Of a stretch of 22,947 nt of DNA, positions 8,065 through 15,611 are shown piece after piece (position 1 is the first letter of the stretch; every line of letters begins with the position of its first letter). The notes below the pieces were generated by a model, which was given only the letters and a program-made list of their open reading frames with translations, was not told where the DNA came from and made no database searches. The DNA is from JABDOU01 sp041609995. GTDB taxonomy: Bacteria > Actinomycetota > Acidimicrobiia > Spongiisociales > SHLN01. The translations under genes were made by a program, and so were the position numbers. The stretch covers positions 1-22,947 of the forward strand of contig JBFIPU010000038.1 of assembly GCA_041609995.1 (NCBI GenBank), in the 5' to 3' direction.

Positions 8065-10329
8065 GTGTCCGGAGTGTTGACCAAACCCAGATCTTTCGTG
8101 CGGGCCGACGGACCCGACAAGGTGACAGGCTCCGGACGTTACGTCGCCGACATCAGCCTGACGGGAATGGCCATCGCCAAGTTCAAATACGCCGGCGTCA
8201 CCCACGGTCGGATCACCCGTCTCGACACCGACGCAGCCAGGGCAATGCCGGGCGTCTTTGCGGTGCTTACCGCCGCCGACGTGCCCGATGTGCTCTTTGG
8301 GGCGATTCCGGACCGGCGCCTGTTCGCCACCGACGTGGTTCGCTTCGAAGGCGACGTTCTCGCAGCGGTTGCCGCCGTCGACGGCAAGACCGCCCAGAAG
8401 GCGGTGGATGCCATCGTCGTCGAATACGAAGAACTCGAGGCCGTGCTCGACCTGGAGGCGGCGCTCGGTGATGGTGCCCCGCTGGTGCACGCCGATTGGG
8501 AAAGCTACGACGCCGACCACGTTGTACGTGACCGCAACGTGGCGTCTTTCTCCTCGATCTCCAAGGGAGATGTGGCGGCCGGGATGGCCGAGGCGGATCA
8601 GGTTGTCACTAGCCGGTTCGAGGCCGACGCCTCACACGCCGTTCCCATCGAACCGCGCGGCATCGTGGCCCAATGGGAGGGCCAGAAGGTGACGATCTGG
8701 TCGTCGACCCAGGTGCCGTTCCAGGCGCGGGCCGGTGTGTGTGAGACGCTCGGGCTCCCCACCAACCATGTGCGGGTGATCGTGCCGCATCTGGGCGGTG
8801 GGTTTGGCGGCAAATGTGGGTTCCATTTCGAAGCGCACGTGGCCGCTCTCGCCCGGGCTGCCGGGCGACCCGTCAAGCTCGTGTTCTCCCGGCAGGAGGA
8901 GTTCCTGGCGCCCGACCGGCGCCGCGAGGGCATGGTCATCGAGATCACGACCGGGCTGAACGATGACGGGACCATCAATGCCCGGCAAGGCCGGCTGCTG
9001 CTCGACAACGGGGCCTACACCGCAGACGCCGACTTTTTTCCCCAGCTCGCGGCCATGCATTTGGCCGGACCCTACCGGGTCCCCCACCTGCTCATCGAGT
9101 CGTCGCTGGTGTACACCAACAAGCAGCCGTCCGGATCGGTACGGGCCCCGACAGCTCCCCAGGCGTGCTGGGCCCTCGAGTCACACACCGACGAGCTGGC
9201 CCGGGCGGCGGGAATGGACCCCGTCGAGTTCCGACGCCTGAACGCCATCGATTCGGGGGATGTCGGGGTCGTCGGACAGACGTACGGCGAGATCGGTTTG
9301 CGCGCCTGTATCGACGAAGCGGTGGCCGCCATCGGCTATGGATCCGATCTGCCGGCCGATGAGGCGATCGGCGTCGCCATCGGGTGGTGGCCCAGCTTTC
9401 CCGGGCCATCGGGCGTCTACGTCAAGGTGGACGACGACGGCAAGGGCCAGATCATCACCGGTGCCCAGGAATGCGGTACCGGTGCCGTCATGACCCTCCC
9501 TCAGCTCGTGGCCGACGAGCTGGGGATGCGTGCCGAGGATTTCGAGCTGATCTACCAGGACACCAGTGCCGCTCCCTACGACGTCGGCGCCACCGGCAGC
9601 CAGACGCTGCTCAACAACGGGCGAGCGGCGCTGGGCGCCGCCCACGAGATCGGCAAGCAGCTGCGGGAATTGGCGGCCGCCCAGCTCGAGGCGTCCCCCG
9701 AGGACATTCGACTCGAAGACGGAGCTGCGATGGTGGCGGGCTCACCGGGGAGCTCTGTGTCCATCACCGAACTCGCTGCCCTTGCCGCCTCCGAAAACCT
9801 CTTGCTGGCTCACGGGTCCAGCGACCCGCTCCCCGAGCCGGAACTGGTCGGATCGACCTGCGTCGGCGATCAGGGGGTGGCGGCGTGGTCTGCTCCCCAA
9901 TTCTCCTGCCACGCCGTCCGGGTCCGGCTCGACCGGGCGACCGGTGTGGTCCGAGTACTGGAAGTCAGCACCGCCCACGATTCGGGCACGATCATCAACC
10001 CCATCGGCGCAGTCGGTCAGGTGGAGGGCGGGGTGCTGATGGGCATCGGCCAGGCACTCACCGAGGGCACCGTTTACGACAATCGAGGCCATCAGCTCAA
10101 CCCGGGGCTGCTGGATTACAAGCTACAGACCATGGCTGACGCCCCCCCGATCACGACCACCTTCGTCGAGGTGGCCACCCCCGACGCGGGGCCACACGGA
10201 GCCAAAGGTCTGGCCGAGGCCCCCAATGTGGCGACCGCTGCTGCGGTGGCGAATGGAATCGCCGCCCTCGTCGGTGCGCCGATCCTGCAGCTGCCGATGA
10301 CGGCCGAGCGGGTGTGGCGGGCGTTGTGA
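8065..10329 (+). CDS. Xanthine dehydrogenase-family molybdopterin-binding subunit
   Basis: This 754-residue large subunit starts at GTG 8065; GTG 8074 or TTG 8077 are alternatives because no clear ribosome-binding site is seen. It has the N-terminal a/b hammerhead (RADGPDKVTGSGRYVAD) and the Mo-cofactor motif GGGFGGK at 244-250. The active-site loop SVRAPTAPQ carries R360, aligning with the substrate Arg of xanthine dehydrogenases. EGGVLMGIGQALTEG follows, and the catalytic glutamate E718 lies in GAKGLAEAPN. The AYRCSFR loop of CO dehydrogenase is absent. It hydroxylates an N-heterocycle or aldehyde at the Mo centre. Hypoxanthine/xanthine is favoured by the nearby adenine deaminase. It forms an L-M-S operon with the next two genes. 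Confidence 0.9.
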   Translation: MSGVLTKPRSFVRADGPDKVTGSGRYVADISLTGMAIAKFKYAGVTHGRITRLDTDAARAMPGVFAVLTAADVPDVLFGAIPDRRLFATDVVRFEGDVLAAVAAVDGKTAQKAVDAIVVEYEELEAVLDLEAALGDGAPLVHADWESYDADHVVRDRNVASFSSISKGDVAAGMAEADQVVTSRFEADASHAVPIEPRGIVAQWEGQKVTIWSSTQVPFQARAGVCETLGLPTNHVRVIVPHLGGGFGGKCGFHFEAHVAALARAAGRPVKLVFSRQEEFLAPDRRREGMVIEITTGLNDDGTINARQGRLLLDNGAYTADADFFPQLAAMHLAGPYRVPHLLIESSLVYTNKQPSGSVRAPTAPQACWALESHTDELARAAGMDPVEFRRLNAIDSGDVGVVGQTYGEIGLRACIDEAVAAIGYGSDLPADEAIGVAIGWWPSFPGPSGVYVKVDDDGKGQIITGAQECGTGAVMTLPQLVADELGMRAEDFELIYQDTSAAPYDVGATGSQTLLNNGRAALGAAHEIGKQLRELAAAQLEASPEDIRLEDGAAMVAGSPGSSVSITELAALAASENLLLAHGSSDPLPEPELVGSTCVGDQGVAAWSAPQFSCHAVRVRLDRATGVVRVLEVSTAHDSGTIINPIGAVGQVEGGVLMGIGQALTEGTVYDNRGHQLNPGLLDYKLQTMADAPPITTTFVEVATPDAGPHGAKGLAEAPNVATAAAVANGIAALVGAPILQLPMTAERVWRAL

Positions 10330-11228
10330 ACTTCGAGATCGCATCCACGATCGATGAAGCCCTGGGTGCCCTGGCCGCCGGCGCCCGGCCGATAGCCGGC
10401 GGAAGCGACCTGGTGGTCGCCTCCCGCCAGGGCAACCAACCACTCCCCCCGGCGCTCGTGGCGATTGATCGGCTCCCCGAGCTGCAGGGCGTCTCGCTCG
10501 AAGGCGGGGCCCTACGGATCGGGGCCGGCGTCAATCACGCCACCCTCGCCACCGACCAACATGTCGTTTCGGGTTATACGGCGTTGTCCGATGCGGCCGC
10601 TTTGGTGGGTTCGCCCGCCACCCGCAACGTCGGGACCATCGGCGGCAACATCATGAATGGGTCGCCCGCGATGGACACCGGCGCCCCTCTCATGGTGCTG
10701 GGTGCCCGATGTGAACTTCGCTCGACCTCGGGCAGTCGGATGCTGGCCGTAGGCGACCTGTGGCTGGGGCCGGGCGAGACCAGTGCCGCCGCCGACGAGT
10801 TGTGCGTGGCAGTGCAACTACCCGTCCGGCCGCCGTCCTCGGGCAGTGCCTATGCCCGCCTCGAATACCGCCGGGCGATGGAGATTGCGGTCGTCGGGGC
10901 AGCCGCATCGGTGGTTCTGCAGGAAGATGGATCGGTCGGCGAGGTGGCCGTGGCGCTGACCGCGGTGGCACCGACGATTGTGACCGTCGACGGGCTCGGC
11001 GATCAGATCGTCGGAAGGCCGCTCGATGCCGACGCGCTGGCGACTGTGGCCCGCCTGTCCTCCGATCAGGCGGACCCGATCAGCGACCTGCGCGCGGGCG
11101 CCGATTACCGCAAGCACACGGTCGGCGTCATGGCCCACCGGGCCGTGTTCGCAGCCTCGGCTCGCGCCCGGGGGGAGCACATCCCCGTGCCCTTCAACCA
11201 CGCTCCCATCTTCGGATCGATCGCATGA
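10326..11228 (+). CDS. Xanthine dehydrogenase-family FAD-binding subunit
   Basis: A 300-residue medium subunit. GTG 10326 overlaps the TGA of the large subunit (GTGA) and gives the expected N-terminus MNFEIASTIDEALGAL; GTG 10314 in the same frame is a possible alternative. The FAD-pyrophosphate motifs are both present: AGGSDLVV near residue 25 and ATRNVGTIGGNIMNGSPAMD near 100. The C-terminal CoxM-like domain carries YRRAMEIAVVGAAASVVL. It passes electrons from the iron-sulfur subunit to NAD+ or another acceptor. The ATGA overlap with the next gene keeps the three subunits in fixed stoichiometry. Confidence 0.88.
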   Translation: MNFEIASTIDEALGALAAGARPIAGGSDLVVASRQGNQPLPPALVAIDRLPELQGVSLEGGALRIGAGVNHATLATDQHVVSGYTALSDAAALVGSPATRNVGTIGGNIMNGSPAMDTGAPLMVLGARCELRSTSGSRMLAVGDLWLGPGETSAAADELCVAVQLPVRPPSSGSAYARLEYRRAMEIAVVGAAASVVLQEDGSVGEVAVALTAVAPTIVTVDGLGDQIVGRPLDADALATVARLSSDQADPISDLRAGADYRKHTVGVMAHRAVFAASARARGEHIPVPFNHAPIFGSIA

Positions 11229-11692
11229 CCTATTCCCTCAACGTCAACGGAACCGAGTACCCGATCGACGCTCCGCCGGACCGCAACCTTCTCAGCGTGC
11301 TCAGATCCGAGGTTGGGCTCACCGGTACCAAAGAGGGTTGCGACGATTGCGAATGCGGTGCCTGCATGGTTCTGCTCGATGGCAAACCGGTCAACTCCTG
11401 CTCGTACCTCGCCGCCCAGGCCCAGGGACGGGAGATCACGACCGTGGAGGGATTGGTAGAAGACGGTGAGCTCCATCCCATCCAGCGAAACCTGCTGGAG
11501 GAGGGAGGCGTCCAATGCGGCTTCTGCACGCCGGGGATGATCATGTCGGCCCACGCCTTGCTGACGGCGAACCCGAATCCGGAAGACGACGAGGTGCGAC
11601 AAGGGCTGGCCGGCAACCTCTGTCGCTGTACCGGGTACGCCAAGATACTGGCCGCAGTACGACGGACGGCCGGCGGGGGCTACGCCGGCTGA
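11225..11692 (+). CDS. Xanthine dehydrogenase-family [2Fe-2S] subunit
   Basis: A 155-residue small subunit starting at ATG 11225, which overlaps the previous stop (ATGA). The plant-ferredoxin-like N-terminal cluster uses C39, C44, C47 and C59 (GCDDCECGAC...NSC). The helical C-terminal cluster uses C98, C101, C133 and C135 (QCGFC...NLCRC). The protein carries electrons from the Mo centre to the FAD subunit. Position 42, usually Gly in this loop, is an additional Cys, so the ligand loop contains four Cys within nine residues. The length and the TGYAKILAAV C-terminus are normal for CoxS/XdhC-type subunits. Confidence 0.9.
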   Translation: MTYSLNVNGTEYPIDAPPDRNLLSVLRSEVGLTGTKEGCDDCECGACMVLLDGKPVNSCSYLAAQAQGREITTVEGLVEDGELHPIQRNLLEEGGVQCGFCTPGMIMSAHALLTANPNPEDDEVRQGLAGNLCRCTGYAKILAAVRRTAGGGYAG

Positions 11693-11748
11693 CGGCCGCC
11701 CTGCGACTGCCGATCGAGCATCCGCCGCCCGATTGGCAGAATGGCGCT

Positions 11749-12549
11749 GTGCGAAAGCGGCATTCGATCAGTGACATCGCGGGTGACCTCCGATCCCTAG
11801 CGGTCGAGGAGGGTGACAGCCTGATGGTTCACGCCTCGTTGCGTGCCATCGGGCCTGTCGAACGCGACGCCGATGGGGTGATCGACGCATTACAGGCGGC
11901 GGTGGGGCCCGCCGGGACCCTGCTGATGGTCCTCGGGGCGGAAGATCCCTGGGCCTGGGTCAACGAGCGCCCCGAGGAAGTGCGGGCCGCCTTACTGGCC
12001 GATGCCACTCCGTTCGATGCTTGGCAAACCGCATCCGATCCAGAGGTCGGTGCGTTGGCCGAGGTGTTCCGTCGGCGGCCGGGCACCGTGATGAGCGACC
12101 ATCCCGAAGGCCGGTTTGCGGCCTGGGGTCGACGGGCGATGGAGTTCACGACCGATGTGCCATGGGATGACTACTTCGGCCCCGGTTCACCGCTGGAACG
12201 GTTCGTGGAGGCCGGCGGCAGGGTCCTGCGGATGGGGGCCGACGAAAACACCACGACCCTGCTTCATTATGCCGAATACGTGGCGCCCATTGCACCGAAA
12301 CGGCGGATTCGCCGCCACCGGCTCGTGGCCGGCCCCGACGGCCCCTCGGTAAGGGTGGTAGACGCACTCGACGATGAGGCGGGCATCGTCGACTACTCGC
12401 CCGGCGACTACTTCACCGTGATTCTTCGCCAGTTCCTGTCCGATCGTCGGCCGCGACGGGGCCGGGTCGGGGGTGCCCCGTCAGAGTTGATCGATGGCAA
12501 CGAGCTGGTCAGCTTTGCGGTGGCATGGATGGAGCGGCACCTGGCTTAG
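11749..12549 (+). CDS. AAC(3)-family aminoglycoside N-acetyltransferase-like protein
   Basis: A 266-residue protein from GTG 11749, the only in-frame start near the expected N-terminus. The family features are MVHASLRAIGPVERDADGVI, VGPAGTLLMVLGAEDPWAW, SDHPEGRFAAWGRRA and NTTTLLHYAEYV, where the His of LLHYAE corresponds to the active-site His. AAC(3) enzymes acetylate the 3-amino group of 2-deoxystreptamine antibiotics using acetyl-CoA. Many chromosomal homologues have unknown acceptors, and resistance should not be assumed. It lies 56 bp after the iron-sulfur subunit on the same strand and may be the operon's last gene. Its stop overlaps by 4 bp the stop of the convergent adenine deaminase. 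Confidence 0.8.
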   Translation: MRKRHSISDIAGDLRSLAVEEGDSLMVHASLRAIGPVERDADGVIDALQAAVGPAGTLLMVLGAEDPWAWVNERPEEVRAALLADATPFDAWQTASDPEVGALAEVFRRRPGTVMSDHPEGRFAAWGRRAMEFTTDVPWDDYFGPGSPLERFVEAGGRVLRMGADENTTTLLHYAEYVAPIAPKRRIRRHRLVAGPDGPSVRVVDALDDEAGIVDYSPGDYFTVILRQFLSDRRPRRGRVGGAPSELIDGNELVSFAVAWMERHLA

Positions 12550-13550
12550 CCGGCCCTTGTGGCGTACTCTTCGACCTCGATCACGAAGGCCCGTTTCTGA
12601 TCGTCTTCGACGAAGCAGGCCCGGAACGAGTTCTTGGCGATTCCGATGAGGTCAGCCTCCGTGAGTTGGAGCTGGGACGCCACCGCCTCGTAGTTGTCTG
12701 CCACATACCCGCCGAAGTACGAGGGGTCGTCGGAATTGAGCGAGACGGACAAACCCGCCTCCAGCATCGCCGGGAGCGGGTGATCGGAGAGTTGGTCCAC
12801 CACGCGGAGCTTCACATTGGACAGAGGGCACACGGTCAGCGGCACCTGTTCGTCGGCCAGTCGCCGCACGAGCTGCGGGTCTTCCATGGACCGAACGCCG
12901 TGGTCGATGCGCTCAGCGCCGAGAAGATCCAGGGCCTGGCCGACATAGTCAGGCGGCCCTTCCTCGCCGGCGTGGGCCACGGCACGTAGCCCTTCACTCT
13001 TCGCCCGGGCGTAGACGTCGGTGAACAGGCGGGGAGGAAAACCCGCCTCGGACGAATCCAAGCCGATGCCGAGAAGATGATCCCGGTACGGGAGGGCATC
13101 TTCCAGCGTTGCCATCGCCGATGCCGCCGGCAGGTGGCGCAAGAAGCACATGATCAGACCAGAGCTGAGTCCGAGTTCCTCGTCTGCTCGACGCATCGCC
13201 TCCGTCAACCCTTCGATGACCGCCCCCATGGCCACCCCCCTTTCTGTGTGGGTCTGAGGGTCGAAAAAGATCTCGGCTCGACGTACCCCGTCGGCAGCCG
13301 CCCGTTGGAAATAGGCAAACGCCAGGTCGTGGAAGTCTTCGGGCTGCACCAGAACCGCGGCCCCCTGGTAGTAGATGTCCAGGAAGGACTGCAGGTCATC
13401 GAACTCGTATGCCGTGCGTACCTCATCGGGAGACGCGAAGGGCAACTCGACGCCGTTGCGGCGCCCGAGTTCGAACATCATCTCCGGCTCGAGTGTGCCT
13501 TCGATGTGGAGATGCAGCTCCGCTTTCGGAAGGCCCCGGGCGAAGGTCAT
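12546..13550 (-). CDS. Adenine deaminase (adenosine deaminase superfamily)
   Basis: This 334-residue TIM-barrel metal hydrolase opens with LPKAELHLHIEGTLEPE, giving metal ligands H13 and H15. H193 and catalytic E196 lie in VAHAGEEGPPDY, H217 in IDHGV, and D274/D275 in LNSDDPSYFGGYV. The motifs FFDPQTHTERG, FLRHL, GLDSSEAG and NSDDPSYFGGY match, from memory, the Pseudomonas/fungal-type adenine deaminases (EC 3.5.4.2) better than adenosine deaminases. It would convert adenine to hypoxanthine, which the divergently placed molybdenum hydroxylase could oxidise. ATG 13550 overlaps the stop of the MOSC gene (ATGA), fixing the start and indicating a two-gene operon. Confidence 0.85.
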   Translation of the reverse strand: MTFARGLPKAELHLHIEGTLEPEMMFELGRRNGVELPFASPDEVRTAYEFDDLQSFLDIYYQGAAVLVQPEDFHDLAFAYFQRAAADGVRRAEIFFDPQTHTERGVAMGAVIEGLTEAMRRADEELGLSSGLIMCFLRHLPAASAMATLEDALPYRDHLLGIGLDSSEAGFPPRLFTDVYARAKSEGLRAVAHAGEEGPPDYVGQALDLLGAERIDHGVRSMEDPQLVRRLADEQVPLTVCPLSNVKLRVVDQLSDHPLPAMLEAGLSVSLNSDDPSYFGGYVADNYEAVASQLQLTEADLIGIAKNSFRACFVEDDQKRAFVIEVEEYATRAG

Positions 13551-13990
13551 GCGCTGGATTCCAGGAACCGGACTGGGTCTCCCACGCGCACGGTACCCGA
13601 GTCGAGGATCACACCGAACGCTCCCCCACCCCAGTCGTTCTGCAATGCGTCGCGCAGCCCCGGGTGCTGTTCGTCCATCAGTTTGCACGGGCGGGTCTCG
13701 CCCCGCAGCTCGATACGGCAACCTCCCAGCGCCAGGATCCGGCCACGGGAGTCGGCCAGCTCGACTCCGCTCACCATCACGTTGGCACGGCGTAGCGCCG
13801 GTTCGACGTCGGCCTCCAGCTCCGATGCTGCCCGCGCCCACCGTTCTTCGCTGATGATGGTGACCTGCCGCCAACCGCCCCGATCGGCGTTGCCGACGAT
13901 GCCCTCCTCCTCGATCAAATCGAGTTCCTCCACGGAACGCATGGGGCTGCCGTGCGAGTGCTTCAGCCAGAGGGCAGCGACGTGTGGCAT
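13547..13990 (-). CDS. MOSC-domain protein
   Basis: A 147-residue single MOSC domain: SPMRSVEELDLIEEEGIVGNADRG, RQVTIISEERW, an ANVMVSGVELADSRG strand and LRGETRPCKLMDE with the conserved Cys, then WGGGAFGVILDSGTVRVGDPV. MOSC domains occur at the C-terminus of molybdenum-cofactor sulfurases and in amidoxime-reducing proteins, where they handle cofactor or sulfur. Bare MOSC proteins are common but poorly defined. Location in an operon with adenine deaminase and close to a xanthine dehydrogenase-family enzyme, whose cofactor needs a terminal sulfur, suggests a role in cofactor maturation. That is inference. The start lies 31 bp from the divergent selenoprotein gene. Confidence 0.85.
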   Translation of the reverse strand: MPHVAALWLKHSHGSPMRSVEELDLIEEEGIVGNADRGGWRQVTIISEERWARAASELEADVEPALRRANVMVSGVELADSRGRILALGGCRIELRGETRPCKLMDEQHPGLRDALQNDWGGGAFGVILDSGTVRVGDPVRFLESSA

Positions 13991-14021
13991 CCCGGCAGAC
14001 TAGGCCCCTAGGGTCGGGATC

Positions 14022-14579
14022 ATGGACGGGCCCTGGATCGACATGATCGACGACCGCCAGTGGGACGATCCCGAGCTGGCGGCCTTGCATCCGAGCGTGG
14101 TGGATCCGCAATACCAGCGGGTGGACAACATCTTGGGGATCCACTCACTGGATCCGGCCGGCCTATCCGCCCACTTGGCCCTGTACCGACAGGCGATGAA
14201 GTCGACCCGGTCGCTCCCCAAAGTCGAGCGCGAAATGATCGCCGTCGTGGTGAGCAAGATCAACGAGTGCCACTACTGACTGACGCATCATCGGCGCGGT
14301 CTGCGCCGGCTGCTCAATGACCACGGACTGGCGGACAGAATCGAACAGGATTATCGGACCGCCGGGCTCGACGAACGTCGGCTTGCCATCCTCGCATTTG
14401 CCGACAAGCTGACCCGCAGCCCACAGTCGATGGCGGCGGCCGATGTGAACGGTCTGCGCTCGGTCGGGTGCTCGGACCTGGATGTGTTGCACATCACCGA
14501 GGTGGTGGGCTATTACGCGTACGCCAATCGGTTGGCAGATGCCCTCGGGGTCCCGCTCGAGACCTGGATCGACGGCTAG
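14022..14579 (+). CDS. AhpD-like peroxidase-family selenoprotein (C-x-x-Sec)
   Basis: The frame from ATG 14022 reads 85 codons to TGA 14277-14279, then continues 99 codons to TAG 14577-14579 with unbroken homology to the carboxymuconolactone-decarboxylase/AhpD 'peroxidase-related' family. VDNILGIHSLDPAGLSAHLALYR and ERE.IAVVVSKINECHY precede the TGA. LTHHRRGLRRLL, LAILAFADKLTRSPQSM and HITEVVGYYAYANRLADALGV follow it. The TGA falls exactly on the second residue of the CxxC pair (C83, Sec86). E71 and H90 keep the spacing of the proton-relay Glu118 and His137 of mycobacterial AhpD. A SECIS-like hairpin follows. I read it as a 185-residue thiol/selenol peroxidase. The alternative is a nonsense mutation; the precise position and hairpin argue against that. 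Confidence 0.85.
14277..14279 (+). other. In-frame TGA read as selenocysteine (residue 86)
   Basis: The codon context is TGC-CAC-TAC-TGA-CTG-ACG-CAT-CAT, giving C-H-Y-U-L-T-H-H. Cys-containing relatives have CHYC followed by a similar VxHH or LTHH segment, so a single base change (TGC/TGT to TGA) separates them. The base after TGA is C, a context often seen at Sec codons. Confidence 0.83.
14285..14313 (+). promoter_or_regulatory. Bacterial SECIS-like hairpin
   Basis: CGGCGC (14292-14297) pairs perfectly with GCGCCG (14303-14308) around the loop GGTCT (14298-14302). A T-G wobble (14291/14309) extends it. GCA (14285-14287) can pair with TGC (14311-14313) below an internal loop. The stem starts 12 nt, and the loop 18 nt, after the TGA. 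From memory the E. coli fdhF SECIS also has GGUCU in its apical loop at this distance. The element lies wholly inside the coding frame, as bacterial SECIS elements do. Confidence 0.8.
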
Positions 14580-15601
14580 CCGAGCTGGCGGCGGAAGAAC
14601 TCCACGATCAGCTCCGATGCCGAGATGCTCTTCGTCGTCACGCCAAACCGAACCTCGGTGTCCGAACCCGGCCAGGAATGGCCCCCGTTGTCGATCCGGA
14701 AGAACCGGGTCGTCGCCTCACAATCGGACCATTCGAACAGAACGACATCGTCGGCGACAGCAGTTTCGCCTCGATCGCCACAACCGTTCAGCTCGGCCCA
14801 GGCGGCGATGGCCTCCTCGGCGGGTCCGCTCCCCAGTCCGAGTAGCCGAGCGAGGAGCTCGGCGCCGTCGCCGTCGTAGGGGACGGTCCCGTCGGCGGTT
14901 CCATGAAAGCCCTGAATCGCGAGGGGGGCGCCGTCGGGGCAGGGCGGTACCGCGTAGGAAACCGTGGCAACCGCCCGCACATCGAGTGAGCTCTCGCATC
15001 CGAGCACTGCTGCGAAGGCGGCTCCGTTGGAGAAACCGGTGGCAAACACCGGACCAGCGCAGGGGACCAGCTGCGGGAGGATCCCGTCGATGAAGTCGAC
15101 GTCGCTGTCGTTCCCGCCGTCGAGGTCCCAGCGGTACGGCGGCTCGGGCCTTCCTTGCCCGTCGAACACGACCACCAGAAACCCGTTGGCCGAGCCCACC
15201 GGGCCGAGCATGCTCACATCGCTTTGTTCGAAGGCGTTGCCGCCAAAGCCGTGGAATTCCAGTATCACCGGATGCGGTCCGGATCCGGGCGGGACCATGG
15301 CGCGGAAGCTCCGGCCTCCGGCGATGCCCTCCTGCCATTCGCCTGCCGGGCCGATGCAGCTGATGGCTCCGGTGTCGGCCTGGGTCGTCGGAGGCGCGCT
15401 GCTCTCAGTCGCCAGGCTGGTGGTGACGGCATCGACCACTGTCGCTTCGATGTCCGGCGCCGTGGTGGCGACCACCGACGTGGAGGTCACCCCGGCCGAC
15501 GGCGCGCTGGTAGGCGTTGCGGTCTCTGCTCGGCCACAGGCGGCCATGGCCACGGCGAGACCAGAGAGGAGAATTGCGCGAGCAACACGGACAACTGGCA
15601 C
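14576..15601 (-). CDS. Lipoprotein esterase, PHB-depolymerase (LpqC) type
   Basis: A 341-residue alpha/beta hydrolase starting at GTG 15601, the only start that gives a signal peptide: RVARAILLSGLAVAMAAC, with C22 as the likely lipidated residue. A Ser/Thr/Ala-rich linker (23-78) precedes the hydrolase domain. PHPVILEFHGFGG supplies the oxyanion region, GFSNG carries S191, FHGTADGTVPYDG carries D237 and NGGHSWPG carries H308, a full catalytic triad. The family includes polyhydroxyalkanoate depolymerases and feruloyl esterases; here it would act outside the membrane on an unknown ester. It starts 10 nt after the RraA-family stop, so it is probably cotranscribed. It ends with a 4-bp overlap with the convergent selenoprotein gene. 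Confidence 0.8.
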   Translation of the reverse strand: MPVVRVARAILLSGLAVAMAACGRAETATPTSAPSAGVTSTSVVATTAPDIEATVVDAVTTSLATESSAPPTTQADTGAISCIGPAGEWQEGIAGGRSFRAMVPPGSGPHPVILEFHGFGGNAFEQSDVSMLGPVGSANGFLVVVFDGQGRPEPPYRWDLDGGNDSDVDFIDGILPQLVPCAGPVFATGFSNGAAFAAVLGCESSLDVRAVATVSYAVPPCPDGAPLAIQGFHGTADGTVPYDGDGAELLARLLGLGSGPAEEAIAAWAELNGCGDRGETAVADDVVLFEWSDCEATTRFFRIDNGGHSWPGSDTEVRFGVTTKSISASELIVEFFRRQLG

Positions 15602-15611
15602 GCGAGGCGGG

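Noticed and set aside
8065..11692. CO dehydrogenase (coxMSL) identity for the molybdenum hydroxylase
   Set aside because: The AYRCSFR active-site loop of form I CO dehydrogenase is missing; the equivalent loop reads SVRAPTAPQ, and the gene order is L-M-S.
11749..12549. Acquired aminoglycoside resistance gene
   Set aside because: No mobile element, integron or base-composition change surrounds it, and it sits in a tight chromosomal catabolic region.
14022..14279. Short 85-residue gene or pseudogene ending at TGA 14277
   Set aside because: The downstream frame keeps family homology without a shift, the TGA replaces precisely a catalytic Cys, and a SECIS-like hairpin follows, so a Sec codon explains it better than decay.
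8065..14579. Selenium-dependent molybdenum hydroxylase linked to the selenoprotein
   Set aside because: No yqeB/yqeC-type or selD gene is visible in the window, and the proximity of a Sec-decoded gene alone says nothing about a labile selenium in the Mo site.
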